Part shown: one piece after another, positions 33,597-42,269 of the stretch
Layout of the letters: each line of letters opens with the position of its first letter
Position numbering within the stretch: the first letter of the stretch is position 1
Source of the DNA: Lacipirellula limnantheis
GTDB lineage: Bacteria; Planctomycetota; Planctomycetia; Pirellulales; Lacipirellulaceae
Direction: 5' to 3'
Assembly (NCBI RefSeq): GCF_007746075.1
Contig: NZ_CP036339.1
Coordinates: 6,132,028-6,196,027, forward strand
DNA: 64,000 bases
The notes under the pieces: generated by a model
Told to the model about the DNA's origin: nothing
The model's input: only the letters and a program-made list of their open reading frames with translations
The model's database searches: none
Program-made: the position numbers and the translations under genes

Positions 33597-34502
33597 ATGC
33601 CCGAGTTGCCAGACATTGAAGTTTACTGCGAGTCGCTGCGTCGCTTCTACGCGAACCGTGCCGTGGAGCACGTCTCCCTGCGCAGTCCGTTCGTGGTGCG
33701 AACTTTTGAGCCCGAGCTATCGACGATCGAAGGGAGGCGCATCGTCGGATTCAGGCGCATCGGCAAGCGAATTGTCTGGGAGTTCGACGGCGAGCTGTTT
33801 CTGGTCCTCCATCTCATGATCGCCGGCAGGCTGCATCGCAAGAAGCCGGGTAAGCTGCCACGCAGCAAAACAGATCTCGCGGCCTTTGCGTTTGGCGAGA
33901 CCGACGGCCCGGCCGACCTCCTGATGCTCACCGAGGCGAGTCCGAAGCGGCGGGCTTCGATCAACATGGTGCAGGGAACCGCGGGCTTGGCCGAGCACGA
34001 TCCGCAGGGCATCGAGCCACTGGAGTGCTCGCTGGAAGAGTTCGCAGTGCGATTGCGTTCTGAAAGCCATACGCTCAAGCGCAGCCTTGCGTCGCCGCGG
34101 TTGTTCAGCGGCATCGGCAATGCGTACAGCGACGAGATTCTGCACGCGGCGCGGTTGTCTCCCATCATGCTGACAGGCAAGCTTTCCGATGCAGAGATCG
34201 AGCGACTCCACGCCGCGATGCGGGAGACGTTGCACGCGTGGCTCGATCGACTGCGCAAGGAAGTCGGCGAGAGTTTTCCGGAAAAAGTGACTGCCTTTCA
34301 TCCCGCCATGGCGGTGCACGGCAAGTTCGGTCAACCATGCCCCGCCTGCACGGCGCCCGTGCAGCGGATTCGCTATGCCGACAACGAGACGAACTACTGC
34401 GCTCGCTGTCAGACCGGCGGCAGGGTGCTGGCGGACCGCTCGCTCTCGCGCCTGCTCAAGGACGATTGGCCGCGGACAATTGAGGAGTGGGAGGCCAAGT
34501 AG
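33597..34502 (+). CDS. Formamidopyrimidine/endonuclease VIII-type DNA glycosylase
   Basis: Protein of 301 residues. The start PELPDIEVYCESLRRF gives the Pro2/Glu3 active site of the Fpg/Nei family. The H2TH region and GIGNAYSDEILHAARLSP follow, and the C-terminus has a zinc finger with two CxxC pairs, CPACTAPVQRI and YCARC. It removes damaged bases such as 8-oxoguanine or oxidised pyrimidines and nicks the strand. Whether it is Fpg or Nei cannot be told; I leave the symbol blank. Confidence 0.92.
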   Translation: MPELPDIEVYCESLRRFYANRAVEHVSLRSPFVVRTFEPELSTIEGRRIVGFRRIGKRIVWEFDGELFLVLHLMIAGRLHRKKPGKLPRSKTDLAAFAFGETDGPADLLMLTEASPKRRASINMVQGTAGLAEHDPQGIEPLECSLEEFAVRLRSESHTLKRSLASPRLFSGIGNAYSDEILHAARLSPIMLTGKLSDAEIERLHAAMRETLHAWLDRLRKEVGESFPEKVTAFHPAMAVHGKFGQPCPACTAPVQRIRYADNETNYCARCQTGGRVLADRSLSRLLKDDWPRTIEEWEAK

Positions 34503-34517
34503 CCCGAGTCGCCGCGC

Positions 34518-35966
34518 TCATGCGGTGACGAGCGGCAGGAACTCGTCCACTCCGATGGCGTGCAGTCGTTTGGCACTGCGGCACAGATCGTTGAGTCTGG
34601 CGAACCTCTCGACGCCGATCCTAGGCTCCAGGCTGGTGCGGAACTTCTCTTCCAGGATTGGCAGCCCCTCCTCACGACGACGACGATGTCCGATCGGGAA
34701 ATTTACTTCGACGCGTTCCGTCTGCGTGCCGTCGCTGAACTTCACCTGCACCGCGTTGCCGATGAACCTCTTCTCGGCATCGTAGTAGTCCTTCGTGAAC
34801 TGTGGGTTCTCGACGACGCGCATCCGCGCGCGCAACCGGTCGATGCGCCGGTCGCTCGCCACGACGTCGTCGTAGTCCGACGCGACGAGGCGGCCGAAGA
34901 TCAGCGGGACGGCGGTCATGTACTGGATGCAGTGGTCGCGGTCGGCCGGATTCGACAGCGGACCCGTTTTGTCGATGATCCGCACGCCTGGCTCTTGAGT
35001 TTCGATGGTGATCGATTCGATCTCGTCGAGACGCTCGCGCACGACTGGATGGAGTTGCATCGCCGCCTCCACTGCCGTCTGGGCATGAAACTCCGCCGGG
35101 AATGAGATCTTAAACAGGACGTTCTCCATCACGTAGCTCCCCAGTGGGCGAGCGAGCGTTAGCCCTGCTCCTTGAAAGAGCACGTCTTGAAAGCCCCACT
35201 TCGGCGTGCTGAGCGCCGCTGGATAGCCCATCTCGCCCGTGAGGGCGATAAGCGCCAGCCGCACGGCGCGACTGGTCGCATCGCCCGCGGCCCAACTCTT
35301 CCTTGAGCCGGCGTTCGGCGCGTGGCGATAAGTGCGGAGCGCACCGCCATCGATCCAGGCGTTCGACACGGCGTTAATAGTTTGCTCGCGACTGCCTCCC
35401 AGAAGCTGCGTCGCCACCGCCGTCGAGGCAATCCGCACCAGCAGCACATGGTCGAGGCCGACGCGATTGAAGCTGTTCTCCAGCGCCAGCACGCCCTGAA
35501 TCTCGTGCGCCTTGATCATCGCCGACAGCACGTCGAGCATCGTCAGCGGCGCCTTGCCGGCGGCGCGGTTGCGGCGACTCACGTAATCGGCCGTGGCGAG
35601 GATCGCCCCGATGTTGTCCGACGGGTGCCCCCACTCCGCAGCGAGCCATGTATCGTTGAAGTCGAGCCAGCGGACGAGAGTTCCAACGTTGAACGCCGCC
35701 GCCACGGGGTCGAGTTCCCAACCACATCCCGGCACGCGCGCCCCGCCGGCCAGCGTGGCGCCGGGAACGACTGGCCCCAGCAACTTCGTACAAGCGGGAT
35801 AGTCGAGCGCCTGAAACATGCAGGCGAGCGAATCCATCAGGCAGTAGCGAGCGGTCTCGTACGCAAGCTCGCTATCTATCTTCGCGTTCAGTGCGTAGTC
35901 GGCAATGTCGACCAACAACTGGTCGGGTTCGGGACGCTTCGCCGATTTGTAGTCGTGTGCGGACAT
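34518..35966 (-). CDS. prpD: 2-methylcitrate dehydratase
   Basis: MmgE/PrpD family protein of 482 residues, full length. Typical parts are RYCLMDSLACMFQALDYPA, RWLDFNDTWLAAEWGHPSDN and SRKSWAAGDATSRAVRLALI, with GEMGYPAALSTPKWGFQDV and KISFPAEFHAQTAVEAAM. The enzyme dehydrates 2-methylcitrate to 2-methylaconitate in the methylcitrate cycle of propionate use. It is the last gene of prpBCD. Between it and prpC there is an inverted repeat of about 95 bases. Confidence 0.95.
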   Translation of the reverse strand: MSAHDYKSAKRPEPDQLLVDIADYALNAKIDSELAYETARYCLMDSLACMFQALDYPACTKLLGPVVPGATLAGGARVPGCGWELDPVAAAFNVGTLVRWLDFNDTWLAAEWGHPSDNIGAILATADYVSRRNRAAGKAPLTMLDVLSAMIKAHEIQGVLALENSFNRVGLDHVLLVRIASTAVATQLLGGSREQTINAVSNAWIDGGALRTYRHAPNAGSRKSWAAGDATSRAVRLALIALTGEMGYPAALSTPKWGFQDVLFQGAGLTLARPLGSYVMENVLFKISFPAEFHAQTAVEAAMQLHPVVRERLDEIESITIETQEPGVRIIDKTGPLSNPADRDHCIQYMTAVPLIFGRLVASDYDDVVASDRRIDRLRARMRVVENPQFTKDYYDAEKRFIGNAVQVKFSDGTQTERVEVNFPIGHRRRREEGLPILEEKFRTSLEPRIGVERFARLNDLCRSAKRLHAIGVDEFLPLVTA

Positions 35967-35984
35967 TCATTCGTTCCAAATGCG

Positions 35985-36078
35985 TTTAACCGCCAAGGAC
36001 GGCAAGAGCGGCAAGGAAATGCAATGTTTGCCTTTCCCCCTTGGCGTACTTGGCGTCCTTGGCGTCCTTGGCGGTTCA
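35985..36078. repeat. Inverted repeat inside the prp operon
   Basis: Left arm TTAACCGCCAAGGACGGCAA and right arm, with a partial tandem duplication, CTTGGCGTCCTTGGCGGTT flank a pyrimidine-rich centre. The GGCGTCCTTGGCGTCCTTGG run is a direct repeat of the arm motif. It lies between prpC and prpD and overlaps the prpC stop, so an RNA hairpin could lower prpD expression or protect upstream mRNA. Confidence 0.7.
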
Positions 36079-37197
36079 TCTTCTTTCAAGCGGAATAAAG
36101 TTAACGTGATCCGGGCCGACGTATTCGGCCGCAGGACGGATCAATTTGTTGTCGGCTCGTTGTTCTTTGATGTGCGCACACCAACCGCTGACGCGAGCGA
36201 TCGCGAAGAGCGGAGTGAACATTGGCGTCGCGATCCCGGCGAAGTGGTACGCGGTGGCGCAGTAGAAGTCGGCGTTGGGAAAGAGCCGCTTCTCGTCGCG
36301 CATCAGTTGCTCAATCGCCTCGGAGACGGGGAACAGGTAGCCGTCAGCCGCCCCTTTCGCTAACCTACGCGACCACTCCTTAAAAACGTCGTTCCGCGGA
36401 TCGCGCTGCTTGTAGACAGCGTGGCCGAAGCCCATCACCTTCTCCTTGCGGGCGAGCTTCGCCTTCACCGCCGCCACCGCCTCATCCGGTTCGCGGAACT
36501 GCTCGATCAGTTCCATCGCCGCCTCGTTGGCGCCGCCATGGAGCGGACCCCGCAGCGCGCCAATGGCGCCGGTCACGCACGAGTACAAATCCGACAGCGT
36601 CCCCGCGATCACCCGGGCGGTGAACGTCGAGGCGTTGAACTCGTGCTCCGCGTACAACGTGAGCGACGCCTCCATGAACCGCCGAATCTCCTCGCTCGGC
36701 TCGCGTCCCGTCAGCAAACGGGTCACTTGCCCCGCGATTGTCGCATCGGGAGTTGCGGTCGCAATGCGCTCCCCGAACTTCGTGAAACGATACCAGTAAC
36801 CCAGCATGGAAGGTAGCGACGCCAGCAGCCGGTCCGCTACGGCGTCTTGCTCCGCAAAGCTGCGTTCCGGATAGAGCGTCCCCAGCATCGAGCAGCCTGT
36901 TCGCAGGACGTCCATCGGATGCGTGTCGCCGGGAATGCGTTCGAGCACATCCTTCAGCGCCGCCGGCAGTTCCCGCATTCCACGGAGTTTGTACAAGTAA
37001 GCATCGAGCTCAGTCCGCGTCGGCAACTTGCCGTAGAGCAGGAGGTACGCCGTCTCCTCAAAAATGGCGTGCGACGCGAGGTCTTCAACGTCGTAGCCGC
37101 GGTAGCGCAGGTTGTCGCCGCCGGCGCCGACGCTGCTAAGACTCGTGGTCCCCGCCACCACGCCGCGGAGTCCTGATTGAATCGCCGCTTCCGCCAT
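36076..37197 (-). CDS. prpC: 2-methylcitrate synthase / citrate synthase family
   Basis: Citrate-synthase-type protein of 373 residues from ATG 37197 (a GTG at 37200 directly before it is also possible); GGAG precedes both. LHGGANEAAMEL and GFGHAVYKQRDPRN contain the two catalytic His, and NADFYCATAYH the Asp. Sitting between prpB and prpD favours methylcitrate synthase, which joins propionyl-CoA and oxaloacetate. The start is almost fused to the prpB stop, so the genes are transcribed together. Confidence 0.94.
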   Translation of the reverse strand: MAEAAIQSGLRGVVAGTTSLSSVGAGGDNLRYRGYDVEDLASHAIFEETAYLLLYGKLPTRTELDAYLYKLRGMRELPAALKDVLERIPGDTHPMDVLRTGCSMLGTLYPERSFAEQDAVADRLLASLPSMLGYWYRFTKFGERIATATPDATIAGQVTRLLTGREPSEEIRRFMEASLTLYAEHEFNASTFTARVIAGTLSDLYSCVTGAIGALRGPLHGGANEAAMELIEQFREPDEAVAAVKAKLARKEKVMGFGHAVYKQRDPRNDVFKEWSRRLAKGAADGYLFPVSEAIEQLMRDEKRLFPNADFYCATAYHFAGIATPMFTPLFAIARVSGWCAHIKEQRADNKLIRPAAEYVGPDHVNFIPLERR

Positions 37198-37200
37198 CAC

Positions 37201-38073
37201 TTATGTCTCCGGGTAGAGCTGATCGAGCAACTGCTCGTATTGATGGTAGTCGAGCACGTCGTACAACTCGTCGCGAGTTTGCATCTGGTCGACGACGCCG
37301 CGCTGCGTGCCGTCGCGACGGATGGCGGCGTACACGCTTTCGGCGGCGCGGCTCATCGCTCGGAACGCCGAGAGGGGGTAGAGGGCGAGCCGCACGCCGA
37401 CGCCGGCGAGTTCCTTGGTCGTTAGCAGCGGCGTCTTTCCGAACTCGGTGATGTTTGCCAGTACGGGAACCTTCACCGCGGCGGTGAACTTGCGGTAGTC
37501 GTCAAGCGTCGTCAGCGCCTCGGCAAAGATCATATCCGCGCCGGCGGCGACGTAGCGGTTCGCCCGATCGATCGCTGCCTGGACGCCCTCGTTGGCCGCG
37601 GCGTCGGTGCGGGCCATCACGACGAACGCCGGATGATGCCGGGCGTCGACGGCCGCTTTCACGCGATCGCACATCTCGGCCGCGTCGACGAGCCCCTTGC
37701 CGGGACGATGCCCGCAGCGCTTGGCCGCGATCTGGTCTTCGAGATGCAACCCCGCGACGCCGACCCGCTCGAACTCGCGGATGGTGCGGCGAATGCCCAG
37801 GGCCGTGCCGAACCCCGTGTCGGCGTCGACCAACAGCGGCACGTCGGTGCGGCTGGTGATCCGCCGGGCGTCCTCGCAGACCTCGGCAAGATTGGTCACC
37901 CCGAGATCGGGAAGCCCGAACGAAGCGTTGGCCACGCCGGCCCCGGAGAGATAGAGCGCCTTGAACCCGGCCCGCTCCGCCAGCAGGGCGGCGTAGGCGT
38001 TGATCACACCCGCGACCTGCAAGGGTCGCTCGGCGTCGATGGCCGCTCGAAATCGCTCGCCCGGTGTAGCCAC
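37201..38073 (-). CDS. prpB: Methylisocitrate lyase
   Basis: Isocitrate-lyase/phosphoenolpyruvate-mutase superfamily protein of 290 residues from GTG 38073, which has GAGG eight bases upstream and matches the normal length of about 295. The 306-residue reading from TTG 38121 is an alternative. LLVDADTGFGTALGIRRTIREF and the cysteine loop AAKRCGHRPGK are characteristic. It splits 2-methylisocitrate to pyruvate and succinate. First gene of the prpBCD operon; no prpR-type regulator is nearby. Confidence 0.95.
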   Translation of the reverse strand: MATPGERFRAAIDAERPLQVAGVINAYAALLAERAGFKALYLSGAGVANASFGLPDLGVTNLAEVCEDARRITSRTDVPLLVDADTGFGTALGIRRTIREFERVGVAGLHLEDQIAAKRCGHRPGKGLVDAAEMCDRVKAAVDARHHPAFVVMARTDAAANEGVQAAIDRANRYVAAGADMIFAEALTTLDDYRKFTAAVKVPVLANITEFGKTPLLTTKELAGVGVRLALYPLSAFRAMSRAAESVYAAIRRDGTQRGVVDQMQTRDELYDVLDYHQYEQLLDQLYPET

Positions 38074-38434
38074 GTCGGTTGCCTCGCTCCGCTGGTCAGT
38101 GAAATGTCGAACGACACGCAACGAGGGTCGCGAGCGAACTCGGCGACCCTCAAGCGGGTGATTCTAACGTTTTGCTGCCGTGGGGAGAATCAGCAACTTT
38201 TGGCCGCCCCGCGCGGAGGCGGCCGCTTTACCTGTTGGTAAGTTGTCGAGACCCTCTCTGACGCCGATGTTGCGCCCCCCTGGAGGATGCGCAGGATGCT
38301 TATCAATCAATGGTGTCCAGAATCCACATCGGCGCCAGAGAGGGTCTCCACTGGGGTTGTACGTGAGTATGTGAGTAAGTGAGTTAGTGAACTGGAATCA
38401 GTTGGGGAGATGTTTAGGTAGCTCGGGAATCCCC
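38074..38434. other. Region upstream of prpB with a long hairpin
   Basis: The region holds the promoter area of the prp operon, the near-perfect inverted repeat at 38248-38348 and, near its right end, a decayed TTCAAGGGAGGGGG-type REP piece. No gene is supported. Confidence 0.5.
38248..38348. repeat. Near-perfect 23-bp inverted repeat with 55-bp spacer
   Basis: The left arm at 38248-38270 (GAGACCCTCTCTGACGCCGA...) and right arm at 38326-38348 differ by one base when reversed. The centre has its own TGCGC / GCGCA pairing. The RNA would fold into one long stem. It could be a small mobile palindrome, a non-coding RNA, or a terminator-like hairpin. I have no way to tell which. Confidence 0.7.
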
Positions 38435-39577
38435 CTAGCCCCTGCCTTCAAGGGAGGGGGTGACGACGTAGTAGTAGTTGATAATGTCGTGCGGCAGTTG
38501 CTCGACGCGGACGTCGCCGAAGCCGGCGTCGCTGAGCATTTGCAGCGCGAGCTCTTTGCCCCAGGCGGCGCCGAGGCCGGGGCCGCCGCCGGCGAGCGAC
38601 ACGCTCATGCAGTGCATGCAGGAAATCGTGTAGATGAACGGGCCGACGGGGTGATTCATATTGCCGTGGACGCAACTCGCCGCGGCGATGTCTTGCATCA
38701 GGAAGACGCCATCGGGACGAACAGCCCGACGGATGTTCTCCAGCACGCGGGCCGGGGCGGGTTGATCGTGGATCGCGTCGAACGCCAGCACCAGATCGAA
38801 CTCCTCGCGAGCATCCCACTTGGCCGCATCGCGACACTCAAACTCAAGGTTCTCCAGTCCACGCTCGGCTACCTCGGCGGTCGCCGCCTGCATCGCCTCC
38901 GAGCTGAAATCGATGCCGGTGAAGCGGCTGCGCGGGAAGCGCTCGGCGAGGTACAGCAGCGCCTTGCCGCGACCGCAGCCAACGTCGACGACGTCGATTC
39001 CTTGCTCCAACTTGTCGATCAGTCCCGGCACGAGGGGCAGTATGTGTTCCTCCAACGCCGCGACGACGGTTTGACCGCTTTCCTCAGCCATCACCTCATG
39101 GAAACGACCGTAGGCCGAGTAGGGGACGCCCTTGCCGTGGCGGAACGCCTCGACCACTCGGTCTTCAACGCTGCCCAGGACCGCGAACCATTGTGACACG
39201 GAAGCGAGGTTATTGGGGCTCGCGGCCCTGGTCAGCAAGGCCGCCCGTTCAGCGGGCAACCAGTATCGATGTGAATTGGGATTGTGCTGGACGATGCCGC
39301 CGGTGGTCATCGCGCCGAGCCACTCGCGGATGTAGCGCTCGTTGAGACCAGACGCCTCGGCAATCTCCTCGCTGGTCGACGGGTCGAGGTCGGCGAGCAC
39401 GTCGAACAGTCCGGTGCGATGGCCGATGGAAACCATCAGCGTCAGGGCGGAGTCGTTGAACAGACCGAGCATCCGCTCCGCGAAGGCTTCAATCTTCTGT
39501 ACGCCGTCCTGCTCCTCGCGGGAGTAATCGGGCGCTATCTGCGGGTCTCGTTCGACGATGGTATCGGCAGCCGCCAT
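38435..39577 (-). CDS. Class I SAM-dependent methyltransferase with winged-helix N-terminus
   Basis: Protein of 380 residues from ATG 39577, which has AAGGA upstream; the longer 558-residue frame is not supported. Residues about 30-110 resemble a winged-helix dimerisation domain (IGHRTGLFDVLADLDPSTSE, GLNERYIREWLGAM), and VDVGCGRGKALLYLAERFP is the SAM-binding motif I. It belongs to the family of arsenic- or O-methyltransferase-like enzymes, with unknown substrate. The C-terminus PSLEGRG with the TAG stop is encoded by a REP-like repeat piece. Confidence 0.85.
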   Translation of the reverse strand: MAAADTIVERDPQIAPDYSREEQDGVQKIEAFAERMLGLFNDSALTLMVSIGHRTGLFDVLADLDPSTSEEIAEASGLNERYIREWLGAMTTGGIVQHNPNSHRYWLPAERAALLTRAASPNNLASVSQWFAVLGSVEDRVVEAFRHGKGVPYSAYGRFHEVMAEESGQTVVAALEEHILPLVPGLIDKLEQGIDVVDVGCGRGKALLYLAERFPRSRFTGIDFSSEAMQAATAEVAERGLENLEFECRDAAKWDAREEFDLVLAFDAIHDQPAPARVLENIRRAVRPDGVFLMQDIAAASCVHGNMNHPVGPFIYTISCMHCMSVSLAGGGPGLGAAWGKELALQMLSDAGFGDVRVEQLPHDIINYYYVVTPSLEGRG

Positions 39578-40176
39578 GGGAAATCCTTTCAACTCTTGTC
39601 TTCTCGACATCGTGCGATCGTTGCCGGCAGGCGAGCGGGCGATCGTGGTTAACGGGATTTGCACGTTGCGTGCCAGCGCGTGTGAATGCCAACCGCGACG
39701 GCGTTTTCCCGTCGTTTTCAGCCATTGGGATGCCAGAGGCGCCGGCGTGCAGGTCGTTGGCTCATGAAATCGATCCAGTCTGAGACGGCGAATCTCATTT
39801 TGAGTAGCGCTGGTGGGGGAATTGAATCGTCCGCACGTCGAAGTTGATTCGCCGTGACAAAACCAGCCAGTTTGTGGCGTAAGTTCTGGCGGGCGTTGCC
39901 GTTGGATTTGTCGCGTTGGCGGTGACATAACTGTTGCGGCCACGGGCGGAACTCGATTGGTACGTTTGTTCAGTACTGGCCGACTCAACCTAGCAGTGTC
40001 GGTGGCCAATTTCTGTAGGAAAGTTTGCAGATTTCTCGGCCGCTTAAGGGAAGTTTCTCGCAGAGACGCGGAGGCGCGGAGAGAGACGCAGCGCACTAGC
40101 GCCGGCATCAATTGATTTGGAATTCCAGCGATTGACTGACCTGAAGGGAGGGGCAGTCAGCGGGTATGATGCGGTG
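39578..40176. other. 600-bp intergenic region with half a repeat
   Basis: Two genes diverge from this gap. Between 39600 and 40030 I see no reading frame or hairpin that I could support. At 40040-40095 there is half of a CTCTGCG-type element (GTTTCTCGCAGAGACGCGGA) without a matching arm. GATAACGG-like or TATAAT boxes are absent. Confidence 0.5.
40040..40095. repeat. Half element of the CTCTGCG type
   Basis: GTTTCTCGCAGAGACGCGGA and GGCGCGGAGAGAGACGCAGC match one arm of the elements at 15290-15402 and 20745-20842. The partner arm is missing, so this is likely a remnant. Confidence 0.6.
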
Positions 40177-41076
40177 ATGATGCCCGTCAACCAACACCCT
40201 GCTACTGCCGCGTCAAAAGATATTGATGAGTTCCGCATTCGCGCAATGAGCGGCGACGAACTGCCGCTAGCGCTGGAGTGGGCGGCGCGAGAGGGGTGGA
40301 ACCCAGGCCTGCACGACGCGGTCTGCTTTTACGCGGCGGATCCTGGCGGCTTTCTGGTCGGCGAGCTTGCTGGCGAACCGATCGGGTGCATTTCGGCGGT
40401 GAAGTACGGGAGCGAGTTCGGGTTCATCGGGCTGTACATCGTCCGGCCCGAGTTTCGTGGGCGAGGATTTGGCATCCAGCTGTGGCGAGCCGCGATGGAG
40501 CGGCTCGCGGGCCGGAACGTGGGGCTCGACGGCGTCGTGGCGCAGCAAGCGAACTATGCGAGATCGGGGTTTCGCCTGGCGTATCGGAATGTTCGCTACC
40601 AGGGGCGCGTCGGCGAAGACGCCGAGGAGAGCGAGTTGCCGCCGGGCGTCGTCGCGGCAAGCACCATGCCGTTGGCGGCAGTGGCAACTTACGATCGGGC
40701 GATCTTTCCCGCGCCGCGCGACGCGTTCTTGAAGACGTGGCTCGAGCAACCGGACGCCGGCGGGTTTGCGGCGGTCAACGGCGGGCGGCTGCAGGGCTAC
40801 GTTGTGGTGCGCCGCTGCCGCGAAGGTTGGAAGATGGGACCGCTCGCTGCCGACGATCCGTCGACGGCGCGGCGGCTCTACGAGGCGGCGGCGAAGCACG
40901 CGGGCGCGGGGGCGACGTTGTTTCTCGACGTGCCGGAGGCGAACGCCGCGGCGCCACGGTTCGCGGCGGAGCTGGGGATGACGCCAGCGTTTGAGACGGC
41001 GCGGATGTATACTGGCGACCCGCCGGTGGTCGATTTGGCGAAGCTGTTCGGGGTGACGTCGTTTGAGTTGGGGTGA
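40177..41076 (+). CDS. Double GNAT-type acetyltransferase
   Basis: Protein of 299 residues from ATG 40177. The N-terminal half is a clear GNAT domain (FRIRAMSGDELPLALEWAAR, GLYIVRPEFRGRGFGIQLWR with the acetyl-CoA motif). The second half (RRLYEAAAKHAGAGATLFLD and the final FAAELGMTPAFETARMYTG) resembles the acetyltransferase-18 C-terminal domain. This tandem arrangement is common in GNAT proteins of unknown substrate. The next gene starts after a 67-base gap. Confidence 0.88.
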   Translation: MMPVNQHPATAASKDIDEFRIRAMSGDELPLALEWAAREGWNPGLHDAVCFYAADPGGFLVGELAGEPIGCISAVKYGSEFGFIGLYIVRPEFRGRGFGIQLWRAAMERLAGRNVGLDGVVAQQANYARSGFRLAYRNVRYQGRVGEDAEESELPPGVVAASTMPLAAVATYDRAIFPAPRDAFLKTWLEQPDAGGFAAVNGGRLQGYVVVRRCREGWKMGPLAADDPSTARRLYEAAAKHAGAGATLFLDVPEANAAAPRFAAELGMTPAFETARMYTGDPPVVDLAKLFGVTSFELG

Positions 41077-41143
41077 TGGGGCGTGGCGGGTGCGCTCGCT
41101 CCGCTGGCGCGTCGCGGCTAACGGCTTTTTTTGGAGATGCTTG

Positions 41144-41752
41144 GTGACGTTTCAATACACGCACAACCTCGTCAGCGACTTGCCGACGCCGCGGAAGCAG
41201 GTGTTGTTGCTCACTTGCATGGACTTGCGGTTGCTCGACAACACCGTGGCGTTCATGAACGAATACAACCTGGCGAACCGATACGACCAATTGGCGTTCG
41301 CGGGCGCGTCGCTCGGGGTGATGCATTGCAGCAGCCCGCCGTACGAGGAGGGGAGCAAGGGGCGCCGCTCGTCGTGGAAGGACGTCTTCTTCCATCACCT
41401 CGACGTGGCGATCAACGACCTGCAGCGGAACATCAAAGACATTTTCATCATGGAGCACCGCGACTGCGGGGCGTACGAGCAGTTTCACCCGACGCATAAC
41501 TTCGCCTATGGCGACGATCAGGCGGAGCAGGCGCTGGAGGAAATGCACCACCGCGAGCAGGCGTTTGCGTTTGCCGACGAGATCGCCGAGTTCGGCCAGC
41601 GACAGCTGCGCGAGGCGGAGAAGGCGCTGAAGAAGGGCAAGGACCACCACGATCCGTGGGAAGCGGAGCGGCGCGTGCGGGCATGGCGGGGCCTGCGTTC
41701 GCACTGCTTCTTGATGGATTTGCGCGGGGAAGTGAAGCACCTTTGTCGGTGA
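41144..41752 (+). CDS. Beta-carbonic-anhydrase-like protein
   Basis: Protein of 202 residues starting at GTG 41144, nine bases after GGAG at 41132-41135. The pattern LLTCMDLRL (Cys25, Asp27, Arg29) and EHRDCGAY (His105, Cys108) reproduces the zinc ligands and the Asp/Arg dyad of beta-carbonic anhydrases. It belongs to a distant branch, with a long charged C-terminal helix (EKALKKGKDHHDPWEAERRV) and an inserted loop near 65-80. It may hydrate carbon dioxide, though the branch is not well tested. Confidence 0.78.
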   Translation: MTFQYTHNLVSDLPTPRKQVLLLTCMDLRLLDNTVAFMNEYNLANRYDQLAFAGASLGVMHCSSPPYEEGSKGRRSSWKDVFFHHLDVAINDLQRNIKDIFIMEHRDCGAYEQFHPTHNFAYGDDQAEQALEEMHHREQAFAFADEIAEFGQRQLREAEKALKKGKDHHDPWEAERRVRAWRGLRSHCFLMDLRGEVKHLCR

Positions 41753-42269
41753 CTTGGGGGACGGGGAATTCGTCTCACGCAAAGGTGCGCATGCGCAAAG
41801 AAGTCGAAGGGCGTCGCTCGCTCTGCTGGCGCGTCGCGGCTAACGGATTCGTTTGGACGCCGACGGAACGCCACATTCCAGCGGGAGTAAGGGGGCGGGA
41901 AATGTGGCGGCGGGCGAGAGTCGCGAGCGAGTTCACGGTTCGCAATAGGGGACGCCGCCGTCTGTGAACGGCGTCGTTAGAGAGATTGGCAGCGACACGC
42001 CCCCGGCAAGGTAAACCCGTGGCCGCTGCTGGACTTTCGGTGGCAAGTCGCCTCGTCTAACCGCTAGCATCCGAACCGCCGGACGCGCTCGTCCGGAAAG
42101 TCGGCCTATTCCTCCCGGGCGTTGGCAAGGTCGTCGGGTTGTGCCGGTTCTTCGCGACGCGGCCTCAACGGGTCGATCGATACGACCGTTTCCCGCTGCG
42201 CCGGGCCAATCGGGGCGGCCGATATGTCGAGTATCACCCGTACGACCCGGACCGCAGGGGTATGTTTCG
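41753..42269. other. Intergenic region with repeat remnants
   Basis: It contains decayed repeats: GTCTCACGCAAAGGTGCGCA at 41771 (half of the 17216-type) and CTCGCTCTGCTGGCGCGTCG at 41816, which repeats the segment CTCGCTCCGCTGGCGCGTCG at 41094 on the other side of the carbonic-anhydrase gene. A hairpin GACGCCG/CGGCGTC is at 41951-41975. The last part is the leader of the outer-membrane factor gene. No gene is supported. Confidence 0.5.

Noticed and set aside
35985..36078. Repeat between prpC and prpD as a riboswitch
   Set aside because: It has only a simple inverted repeat with a tandem-duplicated arm, and the same type of repeat lies in unrelated gaps, so a ligand-binding RNA is not supported.
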